This document shows positions 1 to 8,834 of a stretch of 64,000 bases of DNA, in pieces. The position numbers were made by a program, and so were the translations under genes. The notes under the pieces were generated by a model that worked only from the letters and a program-made list of their open reading frames with translations, ran no database searches and was not told the DNA's origin. Each line of letters starts with the position of its first letter. Position 1 is the stretch's first letter. Source of the DNA: Pelomonas sp. SE-A7 (GTDB lineage: Bacteria; Pseudomonadota; Gammaproteobacteria; Burkholderiales; Burkholderiaceae_C). The stretch is taken from contig NZ_JAUASW010000001.1 of NCBI RefSeq assembly GCF_030345705.1, positions 2,356,001 to 2,420,000 on the forward strand, in the 5' to 3' direction.

Positions 1-186
1 GAGCAGACCCTGGACCAGCCTTCGCTGGTGCTGCCGCGTCCCGGCCCCGGCCGCTACTGGCTGCGCGTGCGCACGGTGGATGCCGACGGCCATCCCGGCC
101 CGTTCGGCACGCCGCAGGGCATTGAGATTCCGCGGCCCTGGTGGCCCTGGCTGATCCCGGCCGGCCTCTTGCTGCTGGCCCTCTGA
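1..186 (+). CDS. C-terminal end of a FecR-like membrane-anchored protein (partial)
   Basis: The frame is open from the left edge and ends at TGA 184-186, giving 61 residues. It contains a beta-rich stretch (GRYWLRVRTVDADGHPGPFG) followed by a proline/tryptophan-rich hydrophobic tail that could be a single membrane anchor. This is the kind of ending seen in FecR-domain proteins that sit beside CHASE2 kinases in Burkholderiales. It ends 11 bases before the CHASE2 kinase, so the two are probably co-transcribed. The family assignment is inferred from this short tail and its neighbour. Confidence 0.55.
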   Translation, partial: EQTLDQPSLVLPRPGPGRYWLRVRTVDADGHPGPFGTPQGIEIPRPWWPWLIPAGLLLLAL

Positions 187-197
187 GCCCTGGCTAG

Positions 198-2912
198 ATG
201 CGCAGCAGCCGGCGGCCCCTGTCGTTCAGCAGCCTGAAAAGGCTGGCCGCCCTGCCGCTGCTGGCCCTGCCGCTGGCCGGCCTCTTGAGCCTGACGCCCA
301 CCGCCCAGCGCGCCACCGACCTGCTGGACGACGCCCAGCTGCGCTGGACCGCCCGGCCGATGAACCAGGACCCGCCGCTGCTGGTCGACCTGGACGATGC
401 CGCCCTGGCCAGCCTGCAGCCGCAACTCGGCCCCTGGCCCTGGTCGCGCGATGTGTACGCGTTGCTGATCGACTACCTGCGCGAGGCCGGCACCAAGGTG
501 GTCGTGCTCGACATCGTGTTCGAGGCCGAACGCCCCGGTGACGCGGAACTGGCCCGGGTGCTGGCGGCCCGCCAGGACGTGGTGCTGGCCGTCGCCGGCC
601 TGCCTCAGGGCCAGGCGCTGGAGAGCCGCGAGCCGGCCTCGCCCGCCAGCCAGGCCGCCGCGGTCACCGCCAGGCTCCACACCTGGCCGGCGGCCCTGCT
701 GCCGGCGCCGCTGCTGAGCCAGGCCAATCAGGGCCCGGGCGCACTGGGCCTGATCAGCGCGCCGCTGGATGCCGACGGCCGGCTGCGCCGCCTGCCGCTG
801 CTGCAGCGGGTCCAGGGCCGGACCCTCAGCAGCTTGCCGCTGGCCGCACTGGAGCGATTGCATGGCAGCGCCGCGCGGCTGGAGGGCGGCGCGCTGCTGC
901 TGGGTTCGCGGCGTTTGGCGGTCGGCGACCAGGCCCAGCTGCGCCTGCACCTGCCCAGCAATGCCGAAGCCCTGCCGCGGCTGGATGCCACGCGCCTGCT
1001 GGGCGCCGCGCTGGGCCGGCAGGAGGATGCCTCGCTGCGGCCGCAGCTGGGCGGCCGCACGGTCTTCATAGGCAGCAGCGCCTTCTTCGCCGACCGCGTG
1101 ATGACGGCCCAGGGCCAGCATGCCGGCACCGAGCTGATGGCCCTGGCCTTTGCCGAGCTGGCCGCCCAGAGCCAGGTCCGCGATGCCGGTCCCGGCGCCG
1201 CCATGGCCCTGGCTTTTTTCGCCTGGCTGCCCGCGCTCTGGGCCCTGTGGCACCGCCGGCCGCGGCTGGCACGTCTGAGCCTGGCCTGCGCAGTGGCCGG
1301 TGGCGTGCTGCTGCTCGCCGGCTTCGCCGCCCTGAGCCAGTCGCGCCTGCTGCTGCCGCTGCTGCCAGCCCTGCTCACTTTGGTCTGCACCCTGCTGCTG
1401 GGCGCCTTCGCCCAGATCCGCTGGCAGACGCTGACCGAGCGCCGGCTGGAAATGGCCAAGGCCGTGGCCGAGGCGGCCAACGAGGCCAAGAGCCAGTTCC
1501 TGGCCAATGTCAGCCACGAGATCCGCACGCCCATGAATGCGCTCTTGGGCCTGTCCGAGCTGCTGGCGCGCACACCCTTGAACGAGGAACAGCGCCGCTA
1601 CGTCAGCCTGTTCCGCAGCTCGGGCCAGAGCCTGTTCGAGCTGATCAACGACCTGCTGGACATCTCCAAGATCGAGGCCGGCCGCATGAGCATCCATCCG
1701 GGTCCGCTGCGGCTGCGCGCCCTGGTCGAGGAGCAGCTGGAGCTGCTGCACGAGCGAGCCGCTGCCGCCGGCCTCTATCTGCGGCTGGAGGTGGAGCCAG
1801 CCGCCCAGCTGCGCGCCGAGGCCTGGGTGCTGGGCGATGCCAAGCGCCTGGCGCAGGTGCTGGTCAACCTGATGGGCAATGCGATCAAGTTCACCCGCGA
1901 AGGCGGCGTCACCGTGCGCCTGGGCTGCGGCGAGGGCGAGGAAGAGATGGTGATCGCGGTGCAGGACACCGGCATAGGCATAGCCGCCAGCAAGCATGAG
2001 CTGATCTTCCAGCCCTTCACCCAGGCCGACGGCTCGACCACGCGCTTGTTCGGCGGCACCGGGCTGGGCCTGGCGATCAGCCGCAGCCTGGCCGCGATGA
2101 TGGGCGGCAAGCTCAGCCTGGTCAGCGAGCCCGGCCTGGGCTCGACCTTCCGCCTGAGCCTGCCGCTGCCGGCCACCGAGCCGCCCAGCAGCACAGCGGC
2201 CGAGCCCCTGTCCCAGCCACAGCAAGACCTGGCCCCGCTGGACATCCTGCTGTGCGAGGACAACGAGGTCAATGTGCTGGTGATCGAGGCCATGCTGCAG
2301 CCGCAGGGCCACCGGGTCGACGTGGCGGGCAGCGGCGAGCAGGGCCTGGCCTGTCTGCGCGAGCGCCGCTACGACCTGGTGCTGATGGACATACAGATGC
2401 CGGGCATGGACGGCCACAGCGCCACCCGCGCCTTGCGCGAGCTGGAGCGCGAGCAGGGCTGGCCGCGCACGCCGGTGATAGCGCTGACCGCCCATGCCTT
2501 CGAGGCCGATGCGCTCAAGAGCCTGGCGGCCGGCTGCGACGGCCACCTCAGCAAGCCGGTCAGCCAGACCGAGCTCTTGCAGACCCTGGCCCGCCACGGC
2601 CGCCGCGCCGCGCCGGGCGAGGCGCCACATGCGGCGCCGGCCGGCCCGGCGGTCCACGAGCTGCTGAGCGGCGGACGCCTGCCGCCGGGCACGGTGGAAC
2701 GGCTGCGGCGCATCGAGCATGCGCGGGTCTTCCTCGGTGGTTGGCGCGGTGCCTGGGCCGCGGCCGACGAGGTCCAGCGCCAGGCCCTGCTGGCCGACCT
2801 GCAGGCGATCTGCGCCGACCTCGGGGCCACGGCCCTGGCCGAGGCCGCGGCCAGCGGCGATGCGGCAGCTGTCGAGCGTGAGCGTGCTGCGCTCTACCAG
2901 GCCCTGACCTGA
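198..2912 (+). CDS. CHASE2-domain hybrid sensor histidine kinase
   Basis: This 904-residue inner-membrane kinase has an N-terminal hydrophobic segment (about 13-32), a periplasmic CHASE2 sensor region to about 330, and two or three membrane helices at about 333-405. A HisKA domain follows with the H-box SHEIRTPMN (phospho-His 440), then a HATPase_c domain with N-box NLMGNAIKFT and the glycine boxes DTGIGI and GGTGLGL. A C-terminal receiver domain carries the phospho-acceptor Asp at about 731 in LMDIQMPGMDG and a lysine in LSKPVS. All catalytic residues are present. No HPt domain is visible after the receiver, so an external HPt or an intramolecular role is likely. The signal sensed is unknown; the upstream FecR-like partner is the only clue. 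Confidence 0.92.
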   Translation: MRSSRRPLSFSSLKRLAALPLLALPLAGLLSLTPTAQRATDLLDDAQLRWTARPMNQDPPLLVDLDDAALASLQPQLGPWPWSRDVYALLIDYLREAGTKVVVLDIVFEAERPGDAELARVLAARQDVVLAVAGLPQGQALESREPASPASQAAAVTARLHTWPAALLPAPLLSQANQGPGALGLISAPLDADGRLRRLPLLQRVQGRTLSSLPLAALERLHGSAARLEGGALLLGSRRLAVGDQAQLRLHLPSNAEALPRLDATRLLGAALGRQEDASLRPQLGGRTVFIGSSAFFADRVMTAQGQHAGTELMALAFAELAAQSQVRDAGPGAAMALAFFAWLPALWALWHRRPRLARLSLACAVAGGVLLLAGFAALSQSRLLLPLLPALLTLVCTLLLGAFAQIRWQTLTERRLEMAKAVAEAANEAKSQFLANVSHEIRTPMNALLGLSELLARTPLNEEQRRYVSLFRSSGQSLFELINDLLDISKIEAGRMSIHPGPLRLRALVEEQLELLHERAAAAGLYLRLEVEPAAQLRAEAWVLGDAKRLAQVLVNLMGNAIKFTREGGVTVRLGCGEGEEEMVIAVQDTGIGIAASKHELIFQPFTQADGSTTRLFGGTGLGLAISRSLAAMMGGKLSLVSEPGLGSTFRLSLPLPATEPPSSTAAEPLSQPQQDLAPLDILLCEDNEVNVLVIEAMLQPQGHRVDVAGSGEQGLACLRERRYDLVLMDIQMPGMDGHSATRALRELEREQGWPRTPVIALTAHAFEADALKSLAAGCDGHLSKPVSQTELLQTLARHGRRAAPGEAPHAAPAGPAVHELLSGGRLPPGTVERLRRIEHARVFLGGWRGAWAAADEVQRQALLADLQAICADLGATALAEAAASGDAAAVERERAALYQALT

Positions 2913-2925
2913 TCGCTGCCGCGGC

Positions 2926-3210
2926 TCAGCGCCGGTAGGCCAGGCGCTGCACCAGCACCATCTCGCAGAGCTTGAAGCCCAGCCAGGCGGCCACCGCCGC
3001 CACGGCGGTGAGCAGCAGTTCCAGCGCCTGCTGGGCGCCGCCGTCCAGCAGCGCATCCCAGCCATGGGCCGCGATCAGGCTGGCATTGGCCGACACCTGT
3101 CGCACCAGGTCCAGCGACAGCCAGCCGAACAGCAGGAAGCAAAGCGTCATCAGCACGAAGCAGGCCAGGCCATGGGCCTGCAGCCAGAGGTGGGCACGGT
3201 TCGGCGTCAT
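2926..3210 (-). CDS. small membrane protein of unknown function
   Basis: This 94-residue protein has two predicted membrane helices: a cysteine/leucine-rich one near residues 15-38 and an alanine-rich one near 65-82. The start at 3210 is chosen because GGAAGGG lies seven bases upstream of the ATG; an in-frame ATG at 3276 would add 22 residues. It is transcribed divergently from the molybdenum-enzyme genes and converges on the CHASE2 kinase. I do not recognise the family. Confidence 0.6.
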   Translation of the reverse strand: MTPNRAHLWLQAHGLACFVLMTLCFLLFGWLSLDLVRQVSANASLIAAHGWDALLDGGAQQALELLLTAVAAVAAWLGFKLCEMVLVQRLAYRR

Positions 3211-3245
3211 CAACAAACCCTTCCATGCATGCAGAGCGGCCCTCA

Positions 3246-3258
3246 AAGCGTTACGCTT
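3246..3258. promoter_or_regulatory. short palindrome in the divergent intergenic region
   Basis: AAGCG-TTA-CGCTT is a 13-base dyad placed between the small membrane protein gene and the (2Fe-2S) subunit gene, 42 bases before the latter's ATG. It could be an operator. It has no U-tract, so it is not a convincing terminator. Its role is unproven. Confidence 0.25.
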
Positions 3259-3299
3259 CGCGCTCCCCTCCCCCAAGCCTCACGACAAGGAGCGCGGCA

Positions 3300-3770
3300 A
3301 TGCCGATCAAGCTGACGGTCAATGGTAAGCCGGTGTCGCTGGACGCCGATCCCGAGATGCCCCTGCTGTGGGCCCTGCGCGAGGACCTCAATCTCACCGG
3401 CACCAAGTTCGGCTGCGGCATGGCCCTGTGCGGCGCCTGCACCGTGCACCTGGACGGCCAGCCGATCCGCTCCTGCTCGACGCCGCTGTCCGCCGTGTCA
3501 GGCAAAAAGGTGACGACCATCGAAGGCGTCGGTGCCTCCGCCACCGGCAAGGCGGTCCAGCATGCCTGGGTCAAGCTGGACGTGCCGCAATGCGGCTACT
3601 GCCAGAGCGGCCAGATCATGAGCGCCTGCGCCCTGCTGGCCGGCAAGAAGAAGCCGAGCGACACCGACATAGACAACGCCATGAGCGGCAACCTCTGCCG
3701 CTGCGGCACCTACAACCAGATCCGTGCGGCCATCAAGGACGCCTCGGCCACGCTGAGCAAGGGAGCCTGA
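3300..3770 (+). CDS. (2Fe-2S) small subunit of an isoquinoline 1-oxidoreductase-like molybdenum hydroxylase
   Basis: This 156-residue protein passes electrons from the molybdenum subunit to an external acceptor. An N-terminal plant-type ferredoxin domain has the cluster motif CGMALCGACTVHLDG, and a C-terminal helical (2Fe-2S) domain has CGYCQSGQ and NLCRCGTY, so all eight cluster cysteines are visible. The length is standard for IorA-like subunits. The ATG at 3300 follows AAGGAG (3287-3292). The large subunit begins two bases after its stop. A separate FAD subunit is absent, which is typical of the IorAB type that passes electrons to the respiratory chain. Confidence 0.92.
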   Translation: MPIKLTVNGKPVSLDADPEMPLLWALREDLNLTGTKFGCGMALCGACTVHLDGQPIRSCSTPLSAVSGKKVTTIEGVGASATGKAVQHAWVKLDVPQCGYCQSGQIMSACALLAGKKKPSDTDIDNAMSGNLCRCGTYNQIRAAIKDASATLSKGA

Positions 3771-3771
3771 G

Positions 3772-5904
3772 ATGAAGCTGGACCGCCGCGAATTCCTCGA
3801 GTCCGGTGCCGCCCTCAGCATCGGTTTCGCCCTGCCCCTGTCGGCACGCGCTGCCGCCGCTTCGCAGAGCAATACCTTCGCCCCCAATGCCTGGCTGCGC
3901 ATCACGCCGGACAACCGCATCACCGTGATCTGTGGCTCGGCCGAGATGGGCCAGGGCGTGCTGACCGCCATCCCCATGCTGGTCGCCGAGGAGCTGGAGG
4001 CGGACTGGAAGCTGGTCAGCGTCGAGCAGGCGCCGGTGGACCAGGCCTACAACAACCCGATGTTCGGCATGCAGGCCACCGGCGGCTCGACCACGGTGCG
4101 GGCCCACTGGACGCCGGTGCGCCAGGCCGGTGCCGCGGCGCGCGAGATGCTGCTGGCCGCGGCCGCCAAGAAATGGGGCCTGCCGGCCGACAAGCTGCGC
4201 TGCGAGAAGAGCCAGATCATTGCCCCCGGCGGCCAGAAGATCACGTACGGCGCCCTGGTCGCGCTGGCGGCCGAGCAGCCGGTGCCGGAGAAGCCGCTGC
4301 TCAAGTCCAGCGCCGACTTCAAGATCCTCGGCAAGCCCACGCCGCGACTGGACACGCCGGCCAAGACCAATGGCACGGCCCGCTTCGGCATCGATGCGCG
4401 GGTGGACGGCATGCTGGTGGCCGTGATGGCCCGCGCGCCGCATGCCGGCATCAAGCCCAAGAGCTTCAACGAGGCCGCGGCCAAGGCCGTCAAGGGCGTG
4501 CGCCAGGTGATCGCCATCGACTCCGGCGTGGCCGTGCTGGCCGACGGCTTCTGGGCCGCCAAGAAGGGCCGCGATGCGCTGGCCGTGGTTTGGGACATGG
4601 GCGACAAGGCCCAGCTCGGCGGCAGCAAGGTCTCGGACCTGCTGTCCACCGGCGCCACCAATGCCGACGCCATCGCCGTGGACGAGGGCAGCGTCAAGAT
4701 GGCGATCAGCAGCGCCGCACGCACGCTGCAGGCCGAGTACGAGGTGCCCTACCTGGCCCATGCCTGCATGGAGCCGCTGAACTGCCTGGCCTGGGTGAGG
4801 GGCGACGAGGTCGAGATCTGGGCCGGCACGCAGAGCCAGGGCCCGGCCCAGGGCATATTGGCCCAGGTTGCCTCGGCCACGCCGGCCAAGGTCAAGATCA
4901 ACACCCTGCTGCTGGGCGGTGGCTTCGGGCGCCGCTTCGCGCCGGACTTCACCATCGATGCCGTGCTGCTGTCCAAGCTCAGCAAGCGGCCGGTCAAGCT
5001 GATCTACACCCGCGAGGACGACATGGCGGCCGGCTTCTACCGCCCGGCCTCGCTGGTGCGCTTCGAAGGCGGTCTGGACGAAAAGGGCCAGATCGCGCTG
5101 CTGCGCGCCGACGTGGGTTCGCCGTCCATCATGGCCGCCTCGGGCTTCATGCAGATACCGCCGAGCGGCGTCGATGCGATGGCGGTGGAAGGCCTGGCCG
5201 ACCATCCCTACAGCATCGCCAACCAGCGCATCGCCTATGGCCGCGCCGAGCCGGGCCCGCAGGTCTGGTTCTGGCGCTCGGTCGGCCATTCGCAGAACAC
5301 TTTCTTCATCGAGAGCTTCATCGACGAGCTGGCGGCCGCGGCCAAGAAGGACCCGCTGGCCTTCCGCCTGGAGCACCTGGACCCCAAGAAGCATGCGCGC
5401 CATCGCGGCGTGCTGGAACTGGCCGCCGCCAAGGCCGGCTGGGGCAAGCCGCTGCCGGCGGGCCGGCACCGCGGCATCGCCGTGGCCGAGGCCTTCGGCA
5501 GCTTCGTGGCCGAGGTGGCCGAGGTCTCGGTCTCCAGCGACGGCACGCCCAAGGTGCACCGCGTGGTCGCGGCCGTGGACTGCGGCCTGACCGCCAATCC
5601 GCAGACCATCACCCGGCAGATCGAGAGCGCCATCTGCTTCGCGCTGTCGGCTGCCCTGTACGGCAAGATCAGCTTCGAGGGTGGCAAGGTCCAGCAGGGC
5701 AACTTCCACGACTATCCGCTGGTGCGCATGAACGAGATGCCGCAAGTCGAGGTCCACATCATGCCTAGCAAGGCCGATCCCGGCGGCATAGGCGAGCCCG
5801 GCACGCCGCCGCTGGCACCGGCGGTGGCCAATGCCATCTTCGCGGCCACCGGCAAGCGGATCCGCAAGCTGCCCATAGACACCAGCCTGCTCAAGAAGGC
5901 CTGA
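3772..5904 (+). CDS. molybdopterin-binding large subunit, IorB-like aldehyde/isoquinoline dehydrogenase
   Basis: This 710-residue catalytic subunit belongs to the xanthine dehydrogenase family. The N-terminus DRREFLESGAALSIGFAL is a twin-arginine-type signal, so the enzyme is probably exported folded to the periplasm. The body contains the cofactor-binding signature GGGFGRRF (about residue 383) and the usual late GEPGTPP segment near the active-site glutamate. IorB relatives are about 700-750 residues. The substrate cannot be told from sequence: isoquinoline, nicotinate-like heterocycles and aldehydes are all used in this family. The adjacent class III alcohol dehydrogenase favours an aldehyde-related role. 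No XdhC-type maturation factor is nearby. Confidence 0.9.
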   Translation: MKLDRREFLESGAALSIGFALPLSARAAAASQSNTFAPNAWLRITPDNRITVICGSAEMGQGVLTAIPMLVAEELEADWKLVSVEQAPVDQAYNNPMFGMQATGGSTTVRAHWTPVRQAGAAAREMLLAAAAKKWGLPADKLRCEKSQIIAPGGQKITYGALVALAAEQPVPEKPLLKSSADFKILGKPTPRLDTPAKTNGTARFGIDARVDGMLVAVMARAPHAGIKPKSFNEAAAKAVKGVRQVIAIDSGVAVLADGFWAAKKGRDALAVVWDMGDKAQLGGSKVSDLLSTGATNADAIAVDEGSVKMAISSAARTLQAEYEVPYLAHACMEPLNCLAWVRGDEVEIWAGTQSQGPAQGILAQVASATPAKVKINTLLLGGGFGRRFAPDFTIDAVLLSKLSKRPVKLIYTREDDMAAGFYRPASLVRFEGGLDEKGQIALLRADVGSPSIMAASGFMQIPPSGVDAMAVEGLADHPYSIANQRIAYGRAEPGPQVWFWRSVGHSQNTFFIESFIDELAAAAKKDPLAFRLEHLDPKKHARHRGVLELAAAKAGWGKPLPAGRHRGIAVAEAFGSFVAEVAEVSVSSDGTPKVHRVVAAVDCGLTANPQTITRQIESAICFALSAALYGKISFEGGKVQQGNFHDYPLVRMNEMPQVEVHIMPSKADPGGIGEPGTPPLAPAVANAIFAATGKRIRKLPIDTSLLKKA

Positions 5905-5907
5905 GCG

Positions 5908-7023
5908 ATGACGAGGAAGTCGCGCGCCGCCGTGGCCTTTGCGGCGGGCCAGCCGCTGCAGGTGGTCGAGATCGATGTGGCCCCGCCGCGCAAGGGCGAG
6001 GTGCTGGTCCGCATCACCCACACCGGCGTCTGCCACACCGATGCCTTCACGCTCAGCGGCGACGACCCCGAGGGCCTGTTCCCGGTGGTGCTGGGGCATG
6101 AGGGCGCGGGCGTGGTGGTCGAGGTCGGCGAAGGCGTCAGCAGCGTCAAGCCGGGCGACCATGTGATCCCGCTCTACACCGCCGAATGCGGCGAATGCCT
6201 GTTCTGCAAGAGCGGCAAGACCAACCTCTGCGTGGCCGTGCGCGCCACGCAGGGCAAGGGCCAGATGCCGGACGGCACGACGCGCTTCTCCTACCAGGGC
6301 CAGCCGCTTTACCACTACATGGGCTGCTCCACCTTCAGCGAGTACACCGTGGTGGCCGAGGTCTCGCTGGCCAAGGTGAATCCCGAGGCCAACCCGGAGC
6401 AGGTCTGCCTGCTGGGCTGCGGCGTGACCACCGGCCTCGGCGCGGTCAAGAACACGGCCAAGGTGCAGCCGGGCGACACGGTGGCGGTGTTCGGCCTGGG
6501 CGGCATAGGCCTGGCCGTGGTCCAGGGCGCCAAGCTGGCCCAGGCCGGCCGCATCATCGCCATCGACACCAACCCGTCCAAGTTCGAGCTGGCCCGGGTG
6601 TTCGGCGCCACCGACTGCGTCAATCCGGCCGACCACGACAAGCCCATCCAGCAAGTCATCACCGAGATGACCGGCTGGGGCGTCGATCACTCCTTCGAGT
6701 GCATTGGCAATGTGAAGGTGATGCGCGCCGCGCTGGAATGCGCGCACCGCGGCTGGGGCCAGTCCATCATCATCGGCGTGGCCGGGGCGGGCCAGGAGAT
6801 CTCGACGAGGCCCTTCCAGCTGGTCACCGGCCGGCGCTGGATGGGCACGGCCTTCGGCGGCGTCAAGGGCCGCTCGCAGCTGCCCGGCATGGTGGAAGAC
6901 GCGATGGCCGGCCGCATCCAGCTGGCGCCCTTCGTCACCCACACCTTGCCGCTGACCGACATCAACCAGGCCTTCGAGCTGATGCACGAAGGCAAGTCCA
7001 TACGCTCGGTGGTGAGCTTCTGA
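5908..7023 (+). CDS. frmA: S-(hydroxymethyl)glutathione dehydrogenase / class III alcohol dehydrogenase
   Basis: This 371-residue zinc- and NAD-dependent enzyme oxidises S-hydroxymethylglutathione in formaldehyde detoxification and can reduce S-nitrosoglutathione. Visible features are the catalytic zinc ligands in GVCHTD, GHEGAG and LLGCGVTTG, the four-cysteine structural zinc loop CGECLFCKSGKTNLC, the NAD fold GLGGIGLAV, and the class III arginine region VRATQGKGQMPDGTTRF. The length is standard. It starts three bases after the IorB-like stop, so the genes form one transcription unit. The usual regulator FrmR and esterase FrmB are absent here. Confidence 0.94.
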   Translation: MTRKSRAAVAFAAGQPLQVVEIDVAPPRKGEVLVRITHTGVCHTDAFTLSGDDPEGLFPVVLGHEGAGVVVEVGEGVSSVKPGDHVIPLYTAECGECLFCKSGKTNLCVAVRATQGKGQMPDGTTRFSYQGQPLYHYMGCSTFSEYTVVAEVSLAKVNPEANPEQVCLLGCGVTTGLGAVKNTAKVQPGDTVAVFGLGGIGLAVVQGAKLAQAGRIIAIDTNPSKFELARVFGATDCVNPADHDKPIQQVITEMTGWGVDHSFECIGNVKVMRAALECAHRGWGQSIIIGVAGAGQEISTRPFQLVTGRRWMGTAFGGVKGRSQLPGMVEDAMAGRIQLAPFVTHTLPLTDINQAFELMHEGKSIRSVVSF

Positions 7024-7032
7024 GGACGGGGC

Positions 7033-8307
7033 CTAGCGGCCCAGCGCGCGCTCCAGGGCCTGGCCCACATGGCGGTAGCCGAAGCCTTCGTAGCCGATCA
7101 CGCTGACTGCCGGCGCCGCCATCACGATCAAGAGGCAGACCGTCATCGACAAGCCGGCCGCCGCGGCCAGGGGCGCCGCCACCAGCACGGCCGCGGTGAT
7201 CAGCAGCAGCAGGCCGTGGAACCAGTGCATCTCGGCGTACAACACGCTGTAGAGCCAGTACAGCGTCAGCAGGTAGACCGCCACCGGCACCGTCAGCGAC
7301 AACACCACGGCCACCGCGCTGATGTGGGCCTTGTGCTCTATCGCCAGGGCCGCGACATGCAGGCCGGCGCCGGTGGCCGCGATGGCGGCGAACACCAGCA
7401 TGCTGCCGTAGCCCCACTTGAACGAGCGCTCGCGCCGCGCATGCAGGATCTCGCCGGCCGAGACCAGGAAGTACGCCCACCACATGCCGAACGTGAGCCC
7501 CAGGCCGGCGATCACGACCAGCACCGCATCCAGGGTCCAGCCCTGGACCTCGACCACGGCCGACAGCGAGGCCACGGTGCCGACCACGCCCTCGCCCAGC
7601 GCAATGATGGCCAGCAGGCTGTAGCGCTCGGCAATGTGGTGGGCATGCCAGGGCGTGCCGCCGTGGCGGGTCTCGGCCAGGTAGGGGCCGCTCAGTTCTA
7701 TCGCCAGCAGCAAGGCGTAGACCGCCAGCGCCGGCCCCAGGCCCATGGGGATCCAGGCCATGGCCACCCAGCCGATCTGGGCGATGACGATGGTCGCGAC
7801 ATAGGTGCGGCAGGTGGCGGCATAGCGCGGCGCCTGGCGGGCGGCGCGCAGCCACTGGAACAGCATGGCCACGCGCATCACCACATAGCCAGCCACGACC
7901 ACGCCGTTGTCTATGCCCTCGGCCGCATCCAGCGAATGAAAGACCCGCGGCAGGCCCAGGCCCATCACGGTGACGCCCACCATCTGCACCATGGTGGCCA
8001 GGCGGTGCGCCCAGTCGTCGGTGTCGAAGGCCGAGGCGAACCAGGAGTAGTTGATCCAGCCCCAGATCACGGCAAACATCGCGAAGCCGAAGCCGCCCAG
8101 GGCCGCGCCCACATGGCCCTCGGCCAGCAGATGGGCCAGCTGGTTGGCCGCCTGGCCGATGGCGACCACGAAGACCAGGTCGTAGAGCAGCTCCAGCGGC
8201 GTGGCCGTGCGGCCCTGCTCATGCGGATCGCGGCCGTCGACCCGGCGGATGCGGTGGGTGCGGCCGCTGGTCTCGGCGCGGTGTTCGTCGTGGCTGCTCA
8301 TGCTCAT
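7033..8307 (-). CDS. ltrA: low temperature requirement protein A (LtrA) family membrane protein
   Basis: This 424-residue polytopic inner-membrane protein has about ten to twelve hydrophobic helices. It opens with the LtrA-type hallmark TPLELLYDLVFVVAIGQAANQL. The name comes from a Listeria locus linked to growth in the cold; the molecular function is unknown. The start at 8307 follows AGGAAGACCGGC. It converges on the alcohol dehydrogenase with nine bases between their stops. Confidence 0.88.
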   Translation of the reverse strand: MSMSSHDEHRAETSGRTHRIRRVDGRDPHEQGRTATPLELLYDLVFVVAIGQAANQLAHLLAEGHVGAALGGFGFAMFAVIWGWINYSWFASAFDTDDWAHRLATMVQMVGVTVMGLGLPRVFHSLDAAEGIDNGVVVAGYVVMRVAMLFQWLRAARQAPRYAATCRTYVATIVIAQIGWVAMAWIPMGLGPALAVYALLLAIELSGPYLAETRHGGTPWHAHHIAERYSLLAIIALGEGVVGTVASLSAVVEVQGWTLDAVLVVIAGLGLTFGMWWAYFLVSAGEILHARRERSFKWGYGSMLVFAAIAATGAGLHVAALAIEHKAHISAVAVVLSLTVPVAVYLLTLYWLYSVLYAEMHWFHGLLLLITAAVLVAAPLAAAAGLSMTVCLLIVMAAPAVSVIGYEGFGYRHVGQALERALGR

Positions 8308-8390
8308 GCCGGTCTTCCTGGCCCTGCGATGGGTGCCGAGTATGGCCCGAGGGCGTGCAGAATCGGCCCCCTAGCCACCCCCTTGCCGCC

Positions 8391-8780
8391 ATGAGCATCC
8401 TCGGCTTCAGCCACTACAACCTGCGCGCCCCGCGGCCTCAGCTCGACCAGCTGCGCGACTTCTATTGCGAGGTGGTCGGACTCACGGCCGGCCCGCGGCC
8501 CGCCTTCAACAACTTCGGCTACTGGCTCTATGCCGGTGGACGCGACGTGCTGCACCTGACCGAGATGCGGCCGGACGAGGTCCGCCAGTTGGGTGCCCGC
8601 GCCAGCTTCGACCATGCGGCCTTCAACTGCAGCGGCCGCAGCGAGGTCGAGCAGCGCCTGGCCCGCCACGGCATCGCCTACGAGGTGGGCGAGGTGCCGC
8701 TGACCGGCCAGGTGCAGCTGTTCTTCAGCGACCCGGCCGGCAATGGCGTGGAGCTGAATTTCGCCGCCAGCGATCGCTAG
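8391..8780 (+). CDS. VOC (glyoxalase/bleomycin-resistance fold) family protein
   Basis: This 129-residue protein has two beta-alpha-beta-beta-beta repeats. Candidate metal ligands are His in GFSHYNLR, His in FDHAAFN and Glu in NGVELNF. The closing segment FSDPAGNGVELNF is the standard VOC C-terminal motif. The substrate is unknown. It is divergent from ltrA, with 83 bases between the two start codons. Confidence 0.85.
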   Translation: MSILGFSHYNLRAPRPQLDQLRDFYCEVVGLTAGPRPAFNNFGYWLYAGGRDVLHLTEMRPDEVRQLGARASFDHAAFNCSGRSEVEQRLARHGIAYEVGEVPLTGQVQLFFSDPAGNGVELNFAASDR

Positions 8781-8834
8781 ATCCCGGCGGCTGTCTACAC
8801 TGCGGCCGCTTCCCATATTTCCCGAGGTCCGCGA

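Noticed and set aside
54..3065. A 1003-codon open frame on the minus strand opposite the CHASE2 kinase
   Set aside because: Its translation is dominated by Gly, Ala, Gln, Arg and His with no domain motif. It is the usual long antisense opening in high-GC DNA, while the plus strand encodes a complete kinase.
3733..6987. A 1084-codon minus-strand open frame opposite the molybdenum subunit and alcohol dehydrogenase
   Set aside because: Compositionally biased translation without motifs; the plus strand holds two well-recognised enzymes.
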